DNA of 64,000 nucleotides, from positions 4,340,001 to 4,404,000 of the forward strand of contig NZ_RDTE01000003.1 in NCBI RefSeq assembly GCF_004125265.1. The letters run 5' to 3'. The translations under genes and the position numbers were made by a program. A model generated the notes under the pieces. The model had not been told where the DNA came from, searched no databases, and saw only the letters and a list, made by a program, of their open reading frames with translations. Source of the stretch: Streptomyces lydicus (lineage in GTDB: Bacteria; Actinomycetota; Actinomycetes; Streptomycetales; Streptomycetaceae). Below, piece by piece: positions 55,290 through 63,421 of the stretch. Every line of letters starts with the position of its first letter. Positions within the stretch are counted from its first letter, which is position 1.

Positions 55290-55919
55290 GTCGTGTGCGG
55301 GGTCGTCGTCCTGGCGCCCGTACGCACCGGCCCGGGCCGCCGCCCAGACCGCGGTGGCGGCGGATGCGGCGAGATCCTGGTCGACGGGGCGACGGGCGAT
55401 CAGAATCCGGTAGTAGAAGGGGGCGCCGAGCGCCGACATCACCTTCTCCGGATCGGTGTCCGCGGGCAGTTCGCCGCGCTCGACGGCCCGCTCCACCATC
55501 CGGCCGGCCAGCACCAGCCGTTCGCCGAAGAAGGTCCGCAGCACCGCCGCCGCCTCGGGGTCGCGCGCCGCGGCGGAGACCACCGCCTCGATCAGCCGGC
55601 GCATCCGCGCCTCCCCGTAGAAGGCGGCTATCGAACCGGCCAGCGCCTGCAGGTCCCCGGGCAGGGTGCCGGAGTCCGGCAGCGGCACATCCGAACTCAG
55701 ATCGGTCAGCAGGTCGCACACCAGACCCTCGGTGGAGCGCCAGCGACGGTAGAGCGTCGCCACATGAATTCCGGACCGCTGCGCGACCCTCTCCATGGTC
55801 AGCGCGGCGAAGCCGCCGTCGCCCAACTCCTGGAACACGGCGGTCAATACGGCTTGGCGGGTGCGGGCGGTACGACCACCGGGCCTGGTCTCGCCCGGGG
55901 CATGGTGCGCTGTCGTCAC
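55272..55919 (-). CDS. TetR-family regulator
   Basis: 215 residues: N-terminal helix-turn-helix (ALTMERVAQRSGIHVATLYR RWRSTEG region, residues ~40-66) and a helical C-terminal domain (AGSIAAFYGEARMRRLIEAV, APFYYRILIARRPVDQDLA). No divergent partner gene is close, and the palindrome it recognises is not evident. Converges with pepP. Confidence 0.92.
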   Translation of the reverse strand: MTTAHHAPGETRPGGRTARTRQAVLTAVFQELGDGGFAALTMERVAQRSGIHVATLYRRWRSTEGLVCDLLTDLSSDVPLPDSGTLPGDLQALAGSIAAFYGEARMRRLIEAVVSAAARDPEAAAVLRTFFGERLVLAGRMVERAVERGELPADTDPEKVMSALGAPFYYRILIARRPVDQDLAASAATAVWAAARAGAYGRQDDDPAHDASPGG

Positions 55920-56263
55920 GACGGCTCCGTATTGCAGTGCGGGTTCACGCCAAGTATTGTCCGGGAAAGGTTAACGCGAGCAACTTCGCGTTAACTATGG
56001 TGCGCGCTGGTCTCGCAGGGACAGGGGACGCCGCGGGGGAGGTTCTCTCACCGCGAGACCGCGCTGCCGACTCCCTGCAAAGGGCTATTTCCAGCCAGTT
56101 TTCCGACTGCTGATGTTAGCCCGGTTTGACACCTCATACGCGGACATCCCGCGTGCTGCTGCCGCCCTGAGCCCCCCCCCGGAGGCACCGAGCCCGAGGT
56201 ACCGCCGGGCCCGAGCCCTCCGGCGCACTTCCCCGCCGAGCGGCCCTCCGCCCCCCGGATGCC

Positions 56264-56309
56264 CTACGAGGTCATCAGCAGCGCCGCGCCCTCGCGCCAT
56301 GTGAGGATC
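56264..56309 (-). other. Left attachment-site copy of island 2
   Basis: Displaced 3' end of the ATPase gene, core GCAGCGCCGCGCCCTCGCGC plus CAT at 56278-56300, identical to 59589-59611. The four differences are K/T, P/L and A/T codon changes and one silent change, as expected for a coding sequence diverged in the element. Confidence 0.85.
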
Positions 56310-56353
56310 GAATGGCGGGCAGTGGGGGCTGACCTGTGACTTTGCCGCAAAGC

Positions 56354-56403
56354 CCCGCGGACCAGGGAAAACTACGTTCGGTAGTTCTCATTGGTCCGCA
56401 GGG
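56354..56403. repeat. 50-bp imperfect palindrome in island 2
   Basis: Arms GCGGACCA / TGGTCCGC and AACTAC / GTAGTT with loop GTTCG, separated by a 5-nt mismatch and extended by CCC/GGG outside. It lies 45 bp inside the left end; could be a recombination or transfer structure or a leftover element end. Confidence 0.7.
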
Positions 56404-56864
56404 TTTTCCGATGTGTTGTGCCCTGGGGTTGCCCGCTGAGGGGACAGGACACGCAGGCCCAACCGCAGGCGCACAGCGTGAGCAACAGCCAGTCGCAGAA
56501 CACCAGGCGCTGCTTGAGCCCGGCACCGGGTGCCCGCCTCCGACACAGGCGTGGGGTAGTCGACATCCAAGGGCCGCAGTTACCGGGAACGCACCGACCA
56601 CCGCGACGACTGTCCAGGAAATTCCCCACTCAGAGTCAAGCACTCCTATCGCCCCCAAGTCGTAGGGACTTGCGGCAACCCCATTACCGCGTCCGCTTGA
56701 GAACGGGCCTACTGACTAGTCCATCCCATGAGGTGATCTATGGGGCGTTCGGATTCCACCAAGAGCCCGTGAAATCTATGACTAATGAAGCAAACGTGCG
56801 GTTTCCCTATGGCTACGCTCCTTGGGCAGGCTGATCACACATGGCTTCACCCAGGGGGACTGCG

Positions 56865-57179
56865 ATGACACACGCGCATTTTTCGATACACCCCGAGCCG
56901 GTTACAGCGCTGGCCAAGGACTTCACGTCCTCCTCCGCCCATCTGGACGGTCGCATCAGCGCTTTCGCCTCGCGGGCAGAGAACGTGGACGACTCCTTCG
57001 GTGCGATGTCCGAGTCGACCGAGGTCCTCTCCCAGTACGTGGAGATGACCCGTCACACGGTTACTTCCCTGCGGCAGCTGAGCGCCGGACTGAAGAACTA
57101 CGCTGCCGGCCTGCACCACACGGTTGCCTCCTACCACGAATCCGACTCCGCACAGGCACAGCGGTTCGGGAGGAAGTGA
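56865..57179 (+). CDS. EspC-like type VII secretion target
   Basis: 104 residues, all-helical, no WXG; C-terminal motif YHESD matches the type VII export signal YxxxD/E. Similar to ESX-1 EspC (PF10824) family in length and pattern (EVLSQYVEMTRHTVTSLRQL). Start ATG 56865 with GGGGGA 5 nt upstream. Directly upstream of a WXG protein, with 1 nt between; the pair probably forms a heterodimer for export. Confidence 0.75.
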   Translation: MTHAHFSIHPEPVTALAKDFTSSSAHLDGRISAFASRAENVDDSFGAMSESTEVLSQYVEMTRHTVTSLRQLSAGLKNYAAGLHHTVASYHESDSAQAQRFGRK

Positions 57180-57180
57180 C

Positions 57181-58287
57181 GTGACCGACCAGCACCAGGA
57201 GCATCAGCCGAAGATCGAGAAAAGCTTCAACCTCTTCAACCCCGGCGGAGACCCGTCCGTCCTGCGAGCCTGCGCCGAGGCGTGGCGACACATGGCCCAC
57301 GACCTCAAGATCACGATCGAGACGCAGGACCACGAGGTCGCCCGACTCGGCGACAACTGGACAGGCGCCGCCGCCGACGCATTCCACGCCCACTGGAAGC
57401 ACACCAAGGGCCAGGTGGAGAAAGCGTTGCCACAGTTCGAAACCGTGGCCCATCAGCTGGACACCACCGCCGATGCTATCCAGAAGGTCAACGAAGAGGT
57501 CCACCATGTGGTCGAGGAGGTCCTCGCGACAGTGGCGATCGGCATCGGCTTGTCGGTGTTGACCGCGGGGTTCTCCGACGCCATCGCGGCGGGAGCGGCA
57601 GAGGCGGAGATCACCGAGGCGGCGGGCGAGGTCACCCGGCTCGGACAGCTTCTGATCAAGGTCGCGAAGGTGCTGGAGACGGTCAAGACGGCGATGGAGG
57701 ACAGCAAGCTGGTCAAGTTCTCCGTCGAGTTCGGCAAGAACCTGGATGCCAACTTCATTGGCAATGCGGGCGGACAGATGCTCACCGGGCAGAAGGTCAC
57801 GTGGGGACAGGACTTCCAGGACGCAGCCGTCGCCGCAGTAGCAGGAACGGGCATCACTGAGGCCGGGGACAGGGCCGGGGAGAAGATCGGCAGCTGGGCG
57901 ATGAGCACTGGGGAACACGCTGCTGGAAAAGCGTGGGCACCGGGAAAGACCATCGCCGCAGCACTCAACCAGCAAAACCTGGCCGGCAGGATCGCCATGG
58001 GTGGGCTGGGCAGTGCGGGCGGGCAGGAAGCAGCCGACGGAGTGAATATTGCCGAACACAACGGCACCAAGCATGCCTCGGACCTCTTGCCCGACTTGGG
58101 GACCAGTCTGCTGACCGGGGGTGCCGCAGGCGGTGCCAACCACGTCGGAGAGAGCATTTACGAGCCCGGCAATGGCAAGCATCGTGCTGATGGCCCGGAC
58201 CCCATGTTCCACCCGGGACAGCAGATCGGCATCGACGGCATCATCTACGGCGCGGGCAACGCCATCGAGACCGACCTGGAGAACTGA
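57181..58287 (+). CDS. WXG100-type protein with large C-terminal domain (possible effector)
   Basis: 368 residues. The N-terminal ~100 residues are a WXG helical hairpin (LGDNWTGAAADAFHAHWKHT, W-T-G turn), followed by ~260 residues rich in Ala/Gly: VATVAIGIGLSVLTAG-type hydrophobic segment and repeated helices, ending GIIYGAGNAIETDLEN. This is the layout of polymorphic-toxin carriers or type VII substrates, though no known toxin domain is recognisable. GTG start with GGGAGG upstream and coupled to the EspC-like gene. Confidence 0.8.
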   Translation: MTDQHQEHQPKIEKSFNLFNPGGDPSVLRACAEAWRHMAHDLKITIETQDHEVARLGDNWTGAAADAFHAHWKHTKGQVEKALPQFETVAHQLDTTADAIQKVNEEVHHVVEEVLATVAIGIGLSVLTAGFSDAIAAGAAEAEITEAAGEVTRLGQLLIKVAKVLETVKTAMEDSKLVKFSVEFGKNLDANFIGNAGGQMLTGQKVTWGQDFQDAAVAAVAGTGITEAGDRAGEKIGSWAMSTGEHAAGKAWAPGKTIAAALNQQNLAGRIAMGGLGSAGGQEAADGVNIAEHNGTKHASDLLPDLGTSLLTGGAAGGANHVGESIYEPGNGKHRADGPDPMFHPGQQIGIDGIIYGAGNAIETDLEN

Positions 58288-58293
58288 CCGGCA

Positions 58294-58926
58294 GTGTTCG
58301 AGGTTCGTAGGAGCATCAGGCGCTACAGGGACGACCCGGCCTGGACGTACCGGAAGAAAGCCCGAGACTATCTCGCCACATTCGATCGCGGCGGTTACCC
58401 CTTCAGCTTGGGCCCCCAAGGCAACGGTGTCCGCGACCTGCTTCAGGGCAACCTTCGCGGCCAAGAGGTGTGCCTGTTCCACCTCAATGCCTGGAGGCGC
58501 ACCGGCGGCAGCAACCGGGCAACTGTCGCGCACAAGTTCTCCGTGGCCGTACTTCCTCTGCCCCGCGTGCTGCCGGCGACCGCTTTCACCAGTCGTCGAC
58601 TGTCATGGTGTGCACAGGAATGGAATCTTCCCGCACTTCCTCGCAATGCAGGCCGATCCACCGACCTGCCGAACCTCGGCTCCCATCTGGTCGACTGCTG
58701 CTCGGTCGACCCCGCCTTCGCGGCCCTCATCAGCACGCACGCCATGGAACGGCTCATGCACAAAGCCTGCATGGGATGGCGCATAGAGGAAAACCGCATG
58801 ATCGCGTGGACACAGGGCCGCAAGACCTACGAAAAACTCCTCTCCCTCGCCGAGACCTTGGCGACCATCATCGGTGACTTCCCCGAACAGGCATGGCACT
58901 GGCCAGAGACGAGAGGCACTCACTGA
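58294..58926 (+). CDS. Partner gene of the type VII cassette (unknown, possible immunity)
   Basis: 210 residues from GTG 58294, 6 nt after the WXG gene's stop. No signal peptide or membrane helix; C-terminal helices (TQGRKTYEKLLSLAETLATI). No family recognised. Its place directly behind a large WXG gene suggests an immunity or chaperone role (inference). Confidence 0.7.
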   Translation: MFEVRRSIRRYRDDPAWTYRKKARDYLATFDRGGYPFSLGPQGNGVRDLLQGNLRGQEVCLFHLNAWRRTGGSNRATVAHKFSVAVLPLPRVLPATAFTSRRLSWCAQEWNLPALPRNAGRSTDLPNLGSHLVDCCSVDPAFAALISTHAMERLMHKACMGWRIEENRMIAWTQGRKTYEKLLSLAETLATIIGDFPEQAWHWPETRGTH

Positions 58927-58959
58927 TCACTTCAGAATGAGTTCGGTGTGGGGCTGGGA

Positions 58960-59110
58960 GTTGGAGCGGGTCCGGGGCGGGGCCTGTCGCATGGTTGACG
59001 ATCTTTTTTCTGAGGACCTGCAAGCGCGGCGTGCCCTCGGTGGCGGTTGTGGGTGTGTAGCCACTGTGTGAACGTCGCATCATTCCTGCTCCGCTCGCGC
59101 GCTGTGGCTG
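58960..59110 (-). pseudogene. Remnant of an IS481-type transposase C-terminus
   Basis: Minus strand encodes FTQWLHTHNRHRGHAALAG, matching the conserved end of IS3/IS481 transposases (W-HxYNxHRPHxALGG), then, after a frame shift, VLRKKIVNHATG, like the P-x-S-R-V-x-N-L tail. Nothing upstream of it matches, so only the tail survives. Confidence 0.65.
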
Positions 59111-59222
59111 CCGCGAGGGTCAGAGGCCGTCGCATTCCCAGGCCCGGCCGGTCTGTCGATAGTCCTCCACCGGGATCGGATCGACTCCTGGCCGCGTGCG
59201 GTCGGTTTGAGGAGGACGATGG

Positions 59223-59615
59223 CGGGAGTTCGTCCTCCTCGACGCTGGCGAAAGCATCAAGGCGCTGTCCGAATACCTCGGCCACTCGGACGCCGGCTTC
59301 ACGCTGCGCACGTACACGCACCTGATGCCGAGCAGCGAGTCCCGTACGCGACGGGCGATGGATGCGGCGTTCGTCCAAGCGCGTACGGGCGACACCTACG
59401 CAGCGACCGCGCACACCGAGGGCACACCGGTCAGGGCGGAATCCTCCGCCATGTGCCCTGCCTGTGCCCTGGTCGCCTTACATCCAGCAGGTGAAGGGCG
59501 ACTCAAACCGCCGCACACCAACCCAGCCACAGCGGGTTTCAGCAGGTCAGAGGACGATTCCCAGGCCCGAACGGCTACGACGCCATCGGCAGCGCCGCGC
59601 CCTCGCGCCATTTGA
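59223..59615 (+). pseudogene. Remnant of a tyrosine integrase C-terminus
   Basis: FVLLDAGESIKALSEYLGHS plus DAGFTLRTYTHLMPSSESR is the C-terminal end of phage-type integrases: the H of LGHS and the catalytic Tyr of RTYTH are present, but the N-terminal ~350 residues are gone. The frame runs into the right attachment site and stops at 59613-59615, as integrases next to their att sites do. Confidence 0.85.
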
Positions 59616-60072
59616 GGATCTTGTCGAAGCTGACGACCGCGCCGGGGCGGCCCGTGCGGTTGCGGTAGCGGACGTGGTCGGTGAGGGCCTCGATCAGAAA
59701 GAGCCCCCGGCCGTCCTCGGCAAAGGCGGGAGCCTGTGCGGGGGTGGGCACGGGGGCCGGCGTCGGGGCTCGGTCCGCGGCGGTATGGGGTGGGGCGGGG
59801 GGTGCGGGGCAGTGGCGGAACCCGGGGCCCGAGTCGGTCACTTCGATGCGGCAGGTGTCGCCGTCGATGAAGGCCGTGACGCGGTAGTCCTCGGTGGCGG
59901 CGTCACCGCCGTGCTCGACGGCGTTCGCGCAGGCCTCGGAGAGGGCCACCGCAAGGTCGTAACAGATGTCCGGGTCGACGCCCGCCGTCTCCATCGTGCC
60001 CAGCAGCAGACGACGGGCCAGCGGCACGCTCGCAGCCTCACGCCGCAAATGGAGTGACCACCAGATGCTCAT
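59575..60072 (-). CDS. RsbW-like ATP-binding protein, host gene of island 2
   Basis: 165 residues from ATG 60072 (AGGAGG 12 nt and GGAG 4 nt upstream): MSIWWSLHLRREAASVPLAR, N-box ALSEACANAVEHGG, G1 IEVTDSGPGFRH, then a Pro/Ala insert, G2 DGRGLFLIEALTDHVRY. The 3' end is an attachment site but the reading frame is intact, its last codons having been supplied by the island copy (inference). Confidence 0.88.
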   Translation of the reverse strand: MSIWWSLHLRREAASVPLARRLLLGTMETAGVDPDICYDLAVALSEACANAVEHGGDAATEDYRVTAFIDGDTCRIEVTDSGPGFRHCPAPPAPPHTAADRAPTPAPVPTPAQAPAFAEDGRGLFLIEALTDHVRYRNRTGRPGAVVSFDKILKWREGAALPMAS

Positions 60073-60318
60073 CGCTCCAGCCTCCTGGCCGCGGCTCGAC
60101 ATATCGATACCTATTGCCGCGCCGCATGGTCCGTAAGCATGTCCGGGGCGTGATACCGCTCATTCGGCGGATGCGAAGAGCGAGCGCATCGGTGTAGGCA
60201 CAGCGCCTGCTATGCGCTGCCGCGCGCCCCGCCGGGCTCCCTGGACACCGGGCCGGGCGCCTCCTCGGCGCGCCCTGCCGTAGGCGACAGGTCGGACCAA
60301 TGGGATGATGGCGCGGCC

Positions 60319-61191
60319 ATGACTCCACCGCCCGCCTCCACAGCGCGCGCAGCCGCCGATCTTCGGCTGTTGAGGGCCGCGGTCTTCACCGCGGTCTGCG
60401 TCGTGTTGTCCGCGGGCGGGCACATCGCCGCCTCGTGCGCCACCGTCCCGTGGTGGACGCTGGGTGTGGCGGCGGCCGTGGTGTTCGCGATCGCGGCACC
60501 CCTGGCCGGGCGGGAGCGCTCGCTGCCGGGGATCGCCGCCGGTCTTGCCGTGGGGCAGCTCGCCTTGCATGCGCTGTTCGCCTGGGGCCAGCGTCCGATG
60601 CCCGCCATGGCGCGGGGCGGAGCAGGCGGCTCCGGTGACGGCGGGCTGTCCGACCGGGCGGCCGAGGCCCTGGCCCGGCATGTGACCTGCGGGCTCGGCA
60701 GCGGCCGGGTGGACGGCGCGCAGGCGCGCCGGATTCTCGGTTCGGGTGGCTTCGACACCGCCTCCGCCGCCGGGATGACGCCTCCGGCAGGCGCCGGCCC
60801 TGTGGGTGGCACGGGCGGGGGCGCGACCGCCGCCGACCCCGCGCTCACGCATGGTCTGCTGCCGTCGCTGCCCATGCTGCTGGGGCACCTGCTGGCCGCG
60901 CTCGCGGTCGGCTGGCTGCTGCGGCGGGGCGAGGCGGCCCTGTGGCGGCTGGTCCGGCTGTCGGCTCCGGCAGCGTACGAGATCACGGTTCAGGCACTCG
61001 TCGGTGTGGTGCGCGGGGCACTCGCCCTTGCTCGCGCCCTGCTCACGGGCCTGGAAGCGGCGCACGCCGAAGCGCTGCGCGCCCCCGTTTCGTACGGGGA
61101 TGACAAACCCGGCCCGAAGAACGTCGCACTCCACCACAGTGTCATCAGGCGAGGGCCCCCCGCCCCGGCTCCCCTCGCCCTCGCGGCCTGA
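60319..61191 (+). CDS. Membrane protein of unknown function
   Basis: 290 residues with about four membrane helices (AAVFTAVCVVLSAGGHIAAS, WTLGVAAAVVFAIAAPLA, GIAAGLAVGQLALHALFAWG and LPMLLGHLLAALAVGWLLRR) and a Gly/Ala-rich loop between. It precedes the copper operon, and a terminator hairpin follows, so it may be separately transcribed. Confidence 0.8.
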   Translation: MTPPPASTARAAADLRLLRAAVFTAVCVVLSAGGHIAASCATVPWWTLGVAAAVVFAIAAPLAGRERSLPGIAAGLAVGQLALHALFAWGQRPMPAMARGGAGGSGDGGLSDRAAEALARHVTCGLGSGRVDGAQARRILGSGGFDTASAAGMTPPAGAGPVGGTGGGATAADPALTHGLLPSLPMLLGHLLAALAVGWLLRRGEAALWRLVRLSAPAAYEITVQALVGVVRGALALARALLTGLEAAHAEALRAPVSYGDDKPGPKNVALHHSVIRRGPPAPAPLALAA

Positions 61192-61224
61192 CGACGCGAA
61201 GCACGCCCCCACGTGGGAGCCCCA

Positions 61225-61245
61225 CCCATGCCCTTGAGGCATGGG
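61225..61245 (+). terminator. Hairpin between membrane-protein gene and YcnI gene
   Basis: CCCATGCC / GGCATGGG, 8-bp stem, loop CTTGA. Confidence 0.7.
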
Positions 61246-61329
61246 GGAGGGTACGGGCTTGTGCGCCGTTGTCCGCGCGCACCACCTGCACCGTCACCCG
61301 TACCTCTCCTTCCTGTGGAGCGTTTTCCG

Positions 61330-62118
61330 ATGTCGAAGAACTCGAAGATGGCGAAGATGTCGCAGCAGCAGCCGGACGCGTCGTCCGCGCGCCGGCTCGC
61401 ACGCCGGCTGCCGCTGGTGGGCGCCGCCGCGGCCGGCAGCGTGCTGCTCCTCGCCGGTCCGGCCTTTGCGCACGTCAGCGTGCAGCCGTCGGGCCCGGCC
61501 CCCAAGGGCGGCTATGCGACCGTCAACTTCAAGGTGCCCAATGAGAAGGACGACGCCTCGACGGTGAAGCTCGAGGTGACGCTGCCCACCGACCACCCGC
61601 TGGCGTCCGTGATGCCGCAGCCGGTGCCCGGCTGGAAGATCTCCGTCACCAAGGCCAAGCTCCCCAAGCCGATCGAGATGGAGGGCGAGAAGATCACCGA
61701 AGCGCCCTCGAAGATCACCTGGACCGCCGACGGCAAGGGCGTGGAGCCCGGTCAGTTCCAGCAGTTCCCGCTCTCCGTCGGCCAGCTGCCCAAGGACACC
61801 GACCAGGTCGTCTTCAAGGCGCTCCAGACGTACGACAACAAGGAGGTCGTGCGCTGGATCGAGCCGACGAAGGAGGGCGCCCCGGAGCCGGAGAACCCGG
61901 CGCCGGTCCTCAAGCTCGGCGCGCCCGAGGAGGACGGCCACGGCGCCGCCGGCGCGGACGACAAGAGCGGTACCACCACCGGCATGAAGGCCACGGCCGC
62001 CGCCTCGGACGCGTCCGGCAGTGACACCACGGCCCGCGTCCTGGGCGCCATCGGCATCGTCGTCGGCGTCATCGGAGTCGGCTTCGGGGTGTTCGCCGGC
62101 CGGCGCCGCAGCGCCTGA
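61330..62118 (+). CDS. YcnI-family (DUF1775) copper-binding membrane-anchored protein
   Basis: 262 residues: signal peptide ending AFA so that the mature protein begins HVSVQPSG; the N-terminal His is the known copper ligand of YcnI. The DUF1775 domain follows (YATVNFKVPNEKDDASTVKL, KITWTADGKGVEPGQFQQFP with the Trp near the site) and a C-terminal helix (VLGAIGIVVGVIGVGFGVFA) anchors it. ATG 61330 with TGGAG 9 nt upstream. Opens the copper set with Sco, PCu(A)C and CopCD. Confidence 0.92.
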   Translation: MSKNSKMAKMSQQQPDASSARRLARRLPLVGAAAAGSVLLLAGPAFAHVSVQPSGPAPKGGYATVNFKVPNEKDDASTVKLEVTLPTDHPLASVMPQPVPGWKISVTKAKLPKPIEMEGEKITEAPSKITWTADGKGVEPGQFQQFPLSVGQLPKDTDQVVFKALQTYDNKEVVRWIEPTKEGAPEPENPAPVLKLGAPEEDGHGAAGADDKSGTTTGMKATAAASDASGSDTTARVLGAIGIVVGVIGVGFGVFAGRRRSA

Positions 62119-62123
62119 CCACC

Positions 62124-62157
62124 GGCGGGGGCCGGCGCCGGACCGCGCCGGCCCGCC
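62124..62157 (+). promoter_or_regulatory. Strong intercistronic hairpin in the copper operon
   Basis: GGCGGG-GGCCGGCGC / GCGCCGGCC-CGCC stem between YcnI and Sco genes; could attenuate or terminate part of the transcripts. Confidence 0.6.
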
Positions 62158-62204
62158 AACCATTCCCGGACAAACGGGATTTCCAGATACAGGATTTATC
62201 TGCA

Positions 62205-62849
62205 ATGCACAGAAGGACCCTGCTCGCGTCCGCCCTGGCGGCGGCCGCGGCTTTCAGCCTGACCGCCTGCAACGGCGACGACAACAAGCCCGCCGCCGAG
62301 GTCTCCGGGGGCACCGCGGCCAAGCCGATCGTCACGCTCGACAGCCCCCTGGCGAAGCCGGACCTCGTCCTGACCGACACCAGCGGCAAGAAGTACGACC
62401 TGGTGGAGAAGACCAAGGGCCACCCGACGCTGATCTACTTCGGTTACACCAACTGCCCGGACGTCTGTCCGCTGACGATGGCCAACATCGCGGTCGCGGT
62501 GAAGCAGCTGCCGGCGGCCGAACGGAAGGATCTGCGGGTCGTCTTCATCACCTCCGACCCGGAGCGTGACACCCCGGCCGCGCTCAAGAAGTGGCTCGGC
62601 GGTATCGACAAGGACTTCACCGGTCTGACCGGCAGCTTCGCCACCATCCAGGGGGGTGCGCGCGACGTCAACATCGGGATCGAGAAGCCGGTCAAGAAGA
62701 AGAACGGCGATGTGGTGTCCACCCATGGTGCGCAGGTGCTGCTGACCTCCCCCAAGGACGACAAGATCCACTGGATGGGCATGCAGGAGGCGACCTCCGA
62801 CAACTACACCAAGGCACTTCCGAAGATCGTCAAGGGGCAGAACCCGTGA
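62205..62849 (+). CDS. Sco1/SenC-family copper chaperone lipoprotein
   Basis: 214 residues. Lipobox LTAC (Cys at 22), thioredoxin-like fold with the copper motif GYTNCPDVCPLT and distal His in STHGAQVLL. Delivers Cu to the CuA site of cytochrome oxidase in the family. GTGA overlap with the downstream PCu(A)C gene. Confidence 0.93.
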   Translation: MHRRTLLASALAAAAAFSLTACNGDDNKPAAEVSGGTAAKPIVTLDSPLAKPDLVLTDTSGKKYDLVEKTKGHPTLIYFGYTNCPDVCPLTMANIAVAVKQLPAAERKDLRVVFITSDPERDTPAALKKWLGGIDKDFTGLTGSFATIQGGARDVNIGIEKPVKKKNGDVVSTHGAQVLLTSPKDDKIHWMGMQEATSDNYTKALPKIVKGQNP

Positions 62850-63295
62850 ACCGCCGCAGCACCCTCGCCGCCGCCCTCACCGTCACCACCGCTCTCGTCC
62901 TGGCGGGCTGCGGCGGCGCGGACGGCGCACCGCAGCTCAAGGTCGACGGCCCGTACATGCCCCAGCCGGTCGACCAGAACATGGCCGGCGCGTACTTCAC
63001 GGTCAAGAACAGCGGTGACACCGCGGACAAGCTCACCTCGGTCACCAGCGACCTGTCCAAGGACATCACGCTCCACAAGACGGCCGGCACCAAGATGGAG
63101 CAGGTCAACTCGCTGGCGATACCGGCGGGCGGCGAGCTGCGGCTCAGCCGCGGCGGCAACCACCTGATGTTCATGGGGCTGAAGAAGAAGCCGGCCGAGG
63201 GCGACAAGGTGGCCATCGAGCTGCACTTCGCCACCGCCGGTCCGATCAAGGTGACGGTCCCGGTCAAGGCCCTCACCTACGCACCGAAGAAGTAG
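62846..63295 (+). CDS. PCu(A)C-type periplasmic copper chaperone lipoprotein
   Basis: 149 residues from GTG 62846. Lipobox LAGC, DUF461 barrel with copper ligands in LHKTAGTKM and NHLMFMGLKK (the H-x-M pair). Works with Sco proteins on cytochrome oxidase maturation. GTGA overlap with the Sco gene shows coupling. Confidence 0.93.
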   Translation: MNRRSTLAAALTVTTALVLAGCGGADGAPQLKVDGPYMPQPVDQNMAGAYFTVKNSGDTADKLTSVTSDLSKDITLHKTAGTKMEQVNSLAIPAGGELRLSRGGNHLMFMGLKKKPAEGDKVAIELHFATAGPIKVTVPVKALTYAPKK

Positions 63296-63421
63296 CCGGG
63301 GACGGAAGCGGCAAACAGGGACCAGGGACCAGAGACCGAAGAACCGCACAGGCCGTACGGACCAGCGACGGATCACCGCACGGGCCGTACAGAAAAAACG
63401 GGAGTAAGGGGAGCGATCACT

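Larger units (their letters stand above)
55920..56864. other. Gene-free stretch containing the left end of island 2
   Basis: 945 bp with no convincing gene. It includes the left attachment copy (56264-56309), a large imperfect palindrome (56354-56403) and AT-richer sequence before the first type VII gene (from about 56690). Confidence 0.65.
56264..59620. mobile_element. Genomic island 2 at the 3' end of an ATPase gene
   Basis: The last ~46 bp of the ATPase gene at 59575-60072 recur at 56264-56309 with 42 of 46 matches and a 23-bp identical core; the copy still encodes a correct C-terminus (ILTWREGAALLMTS then stop). This is the footprint of site-specific integration into a coding gene's 3' end. 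Inside are three type VII-type genes, a transposase remnant and, next to the right end, an integrase remnant. Confidence 0.8.
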
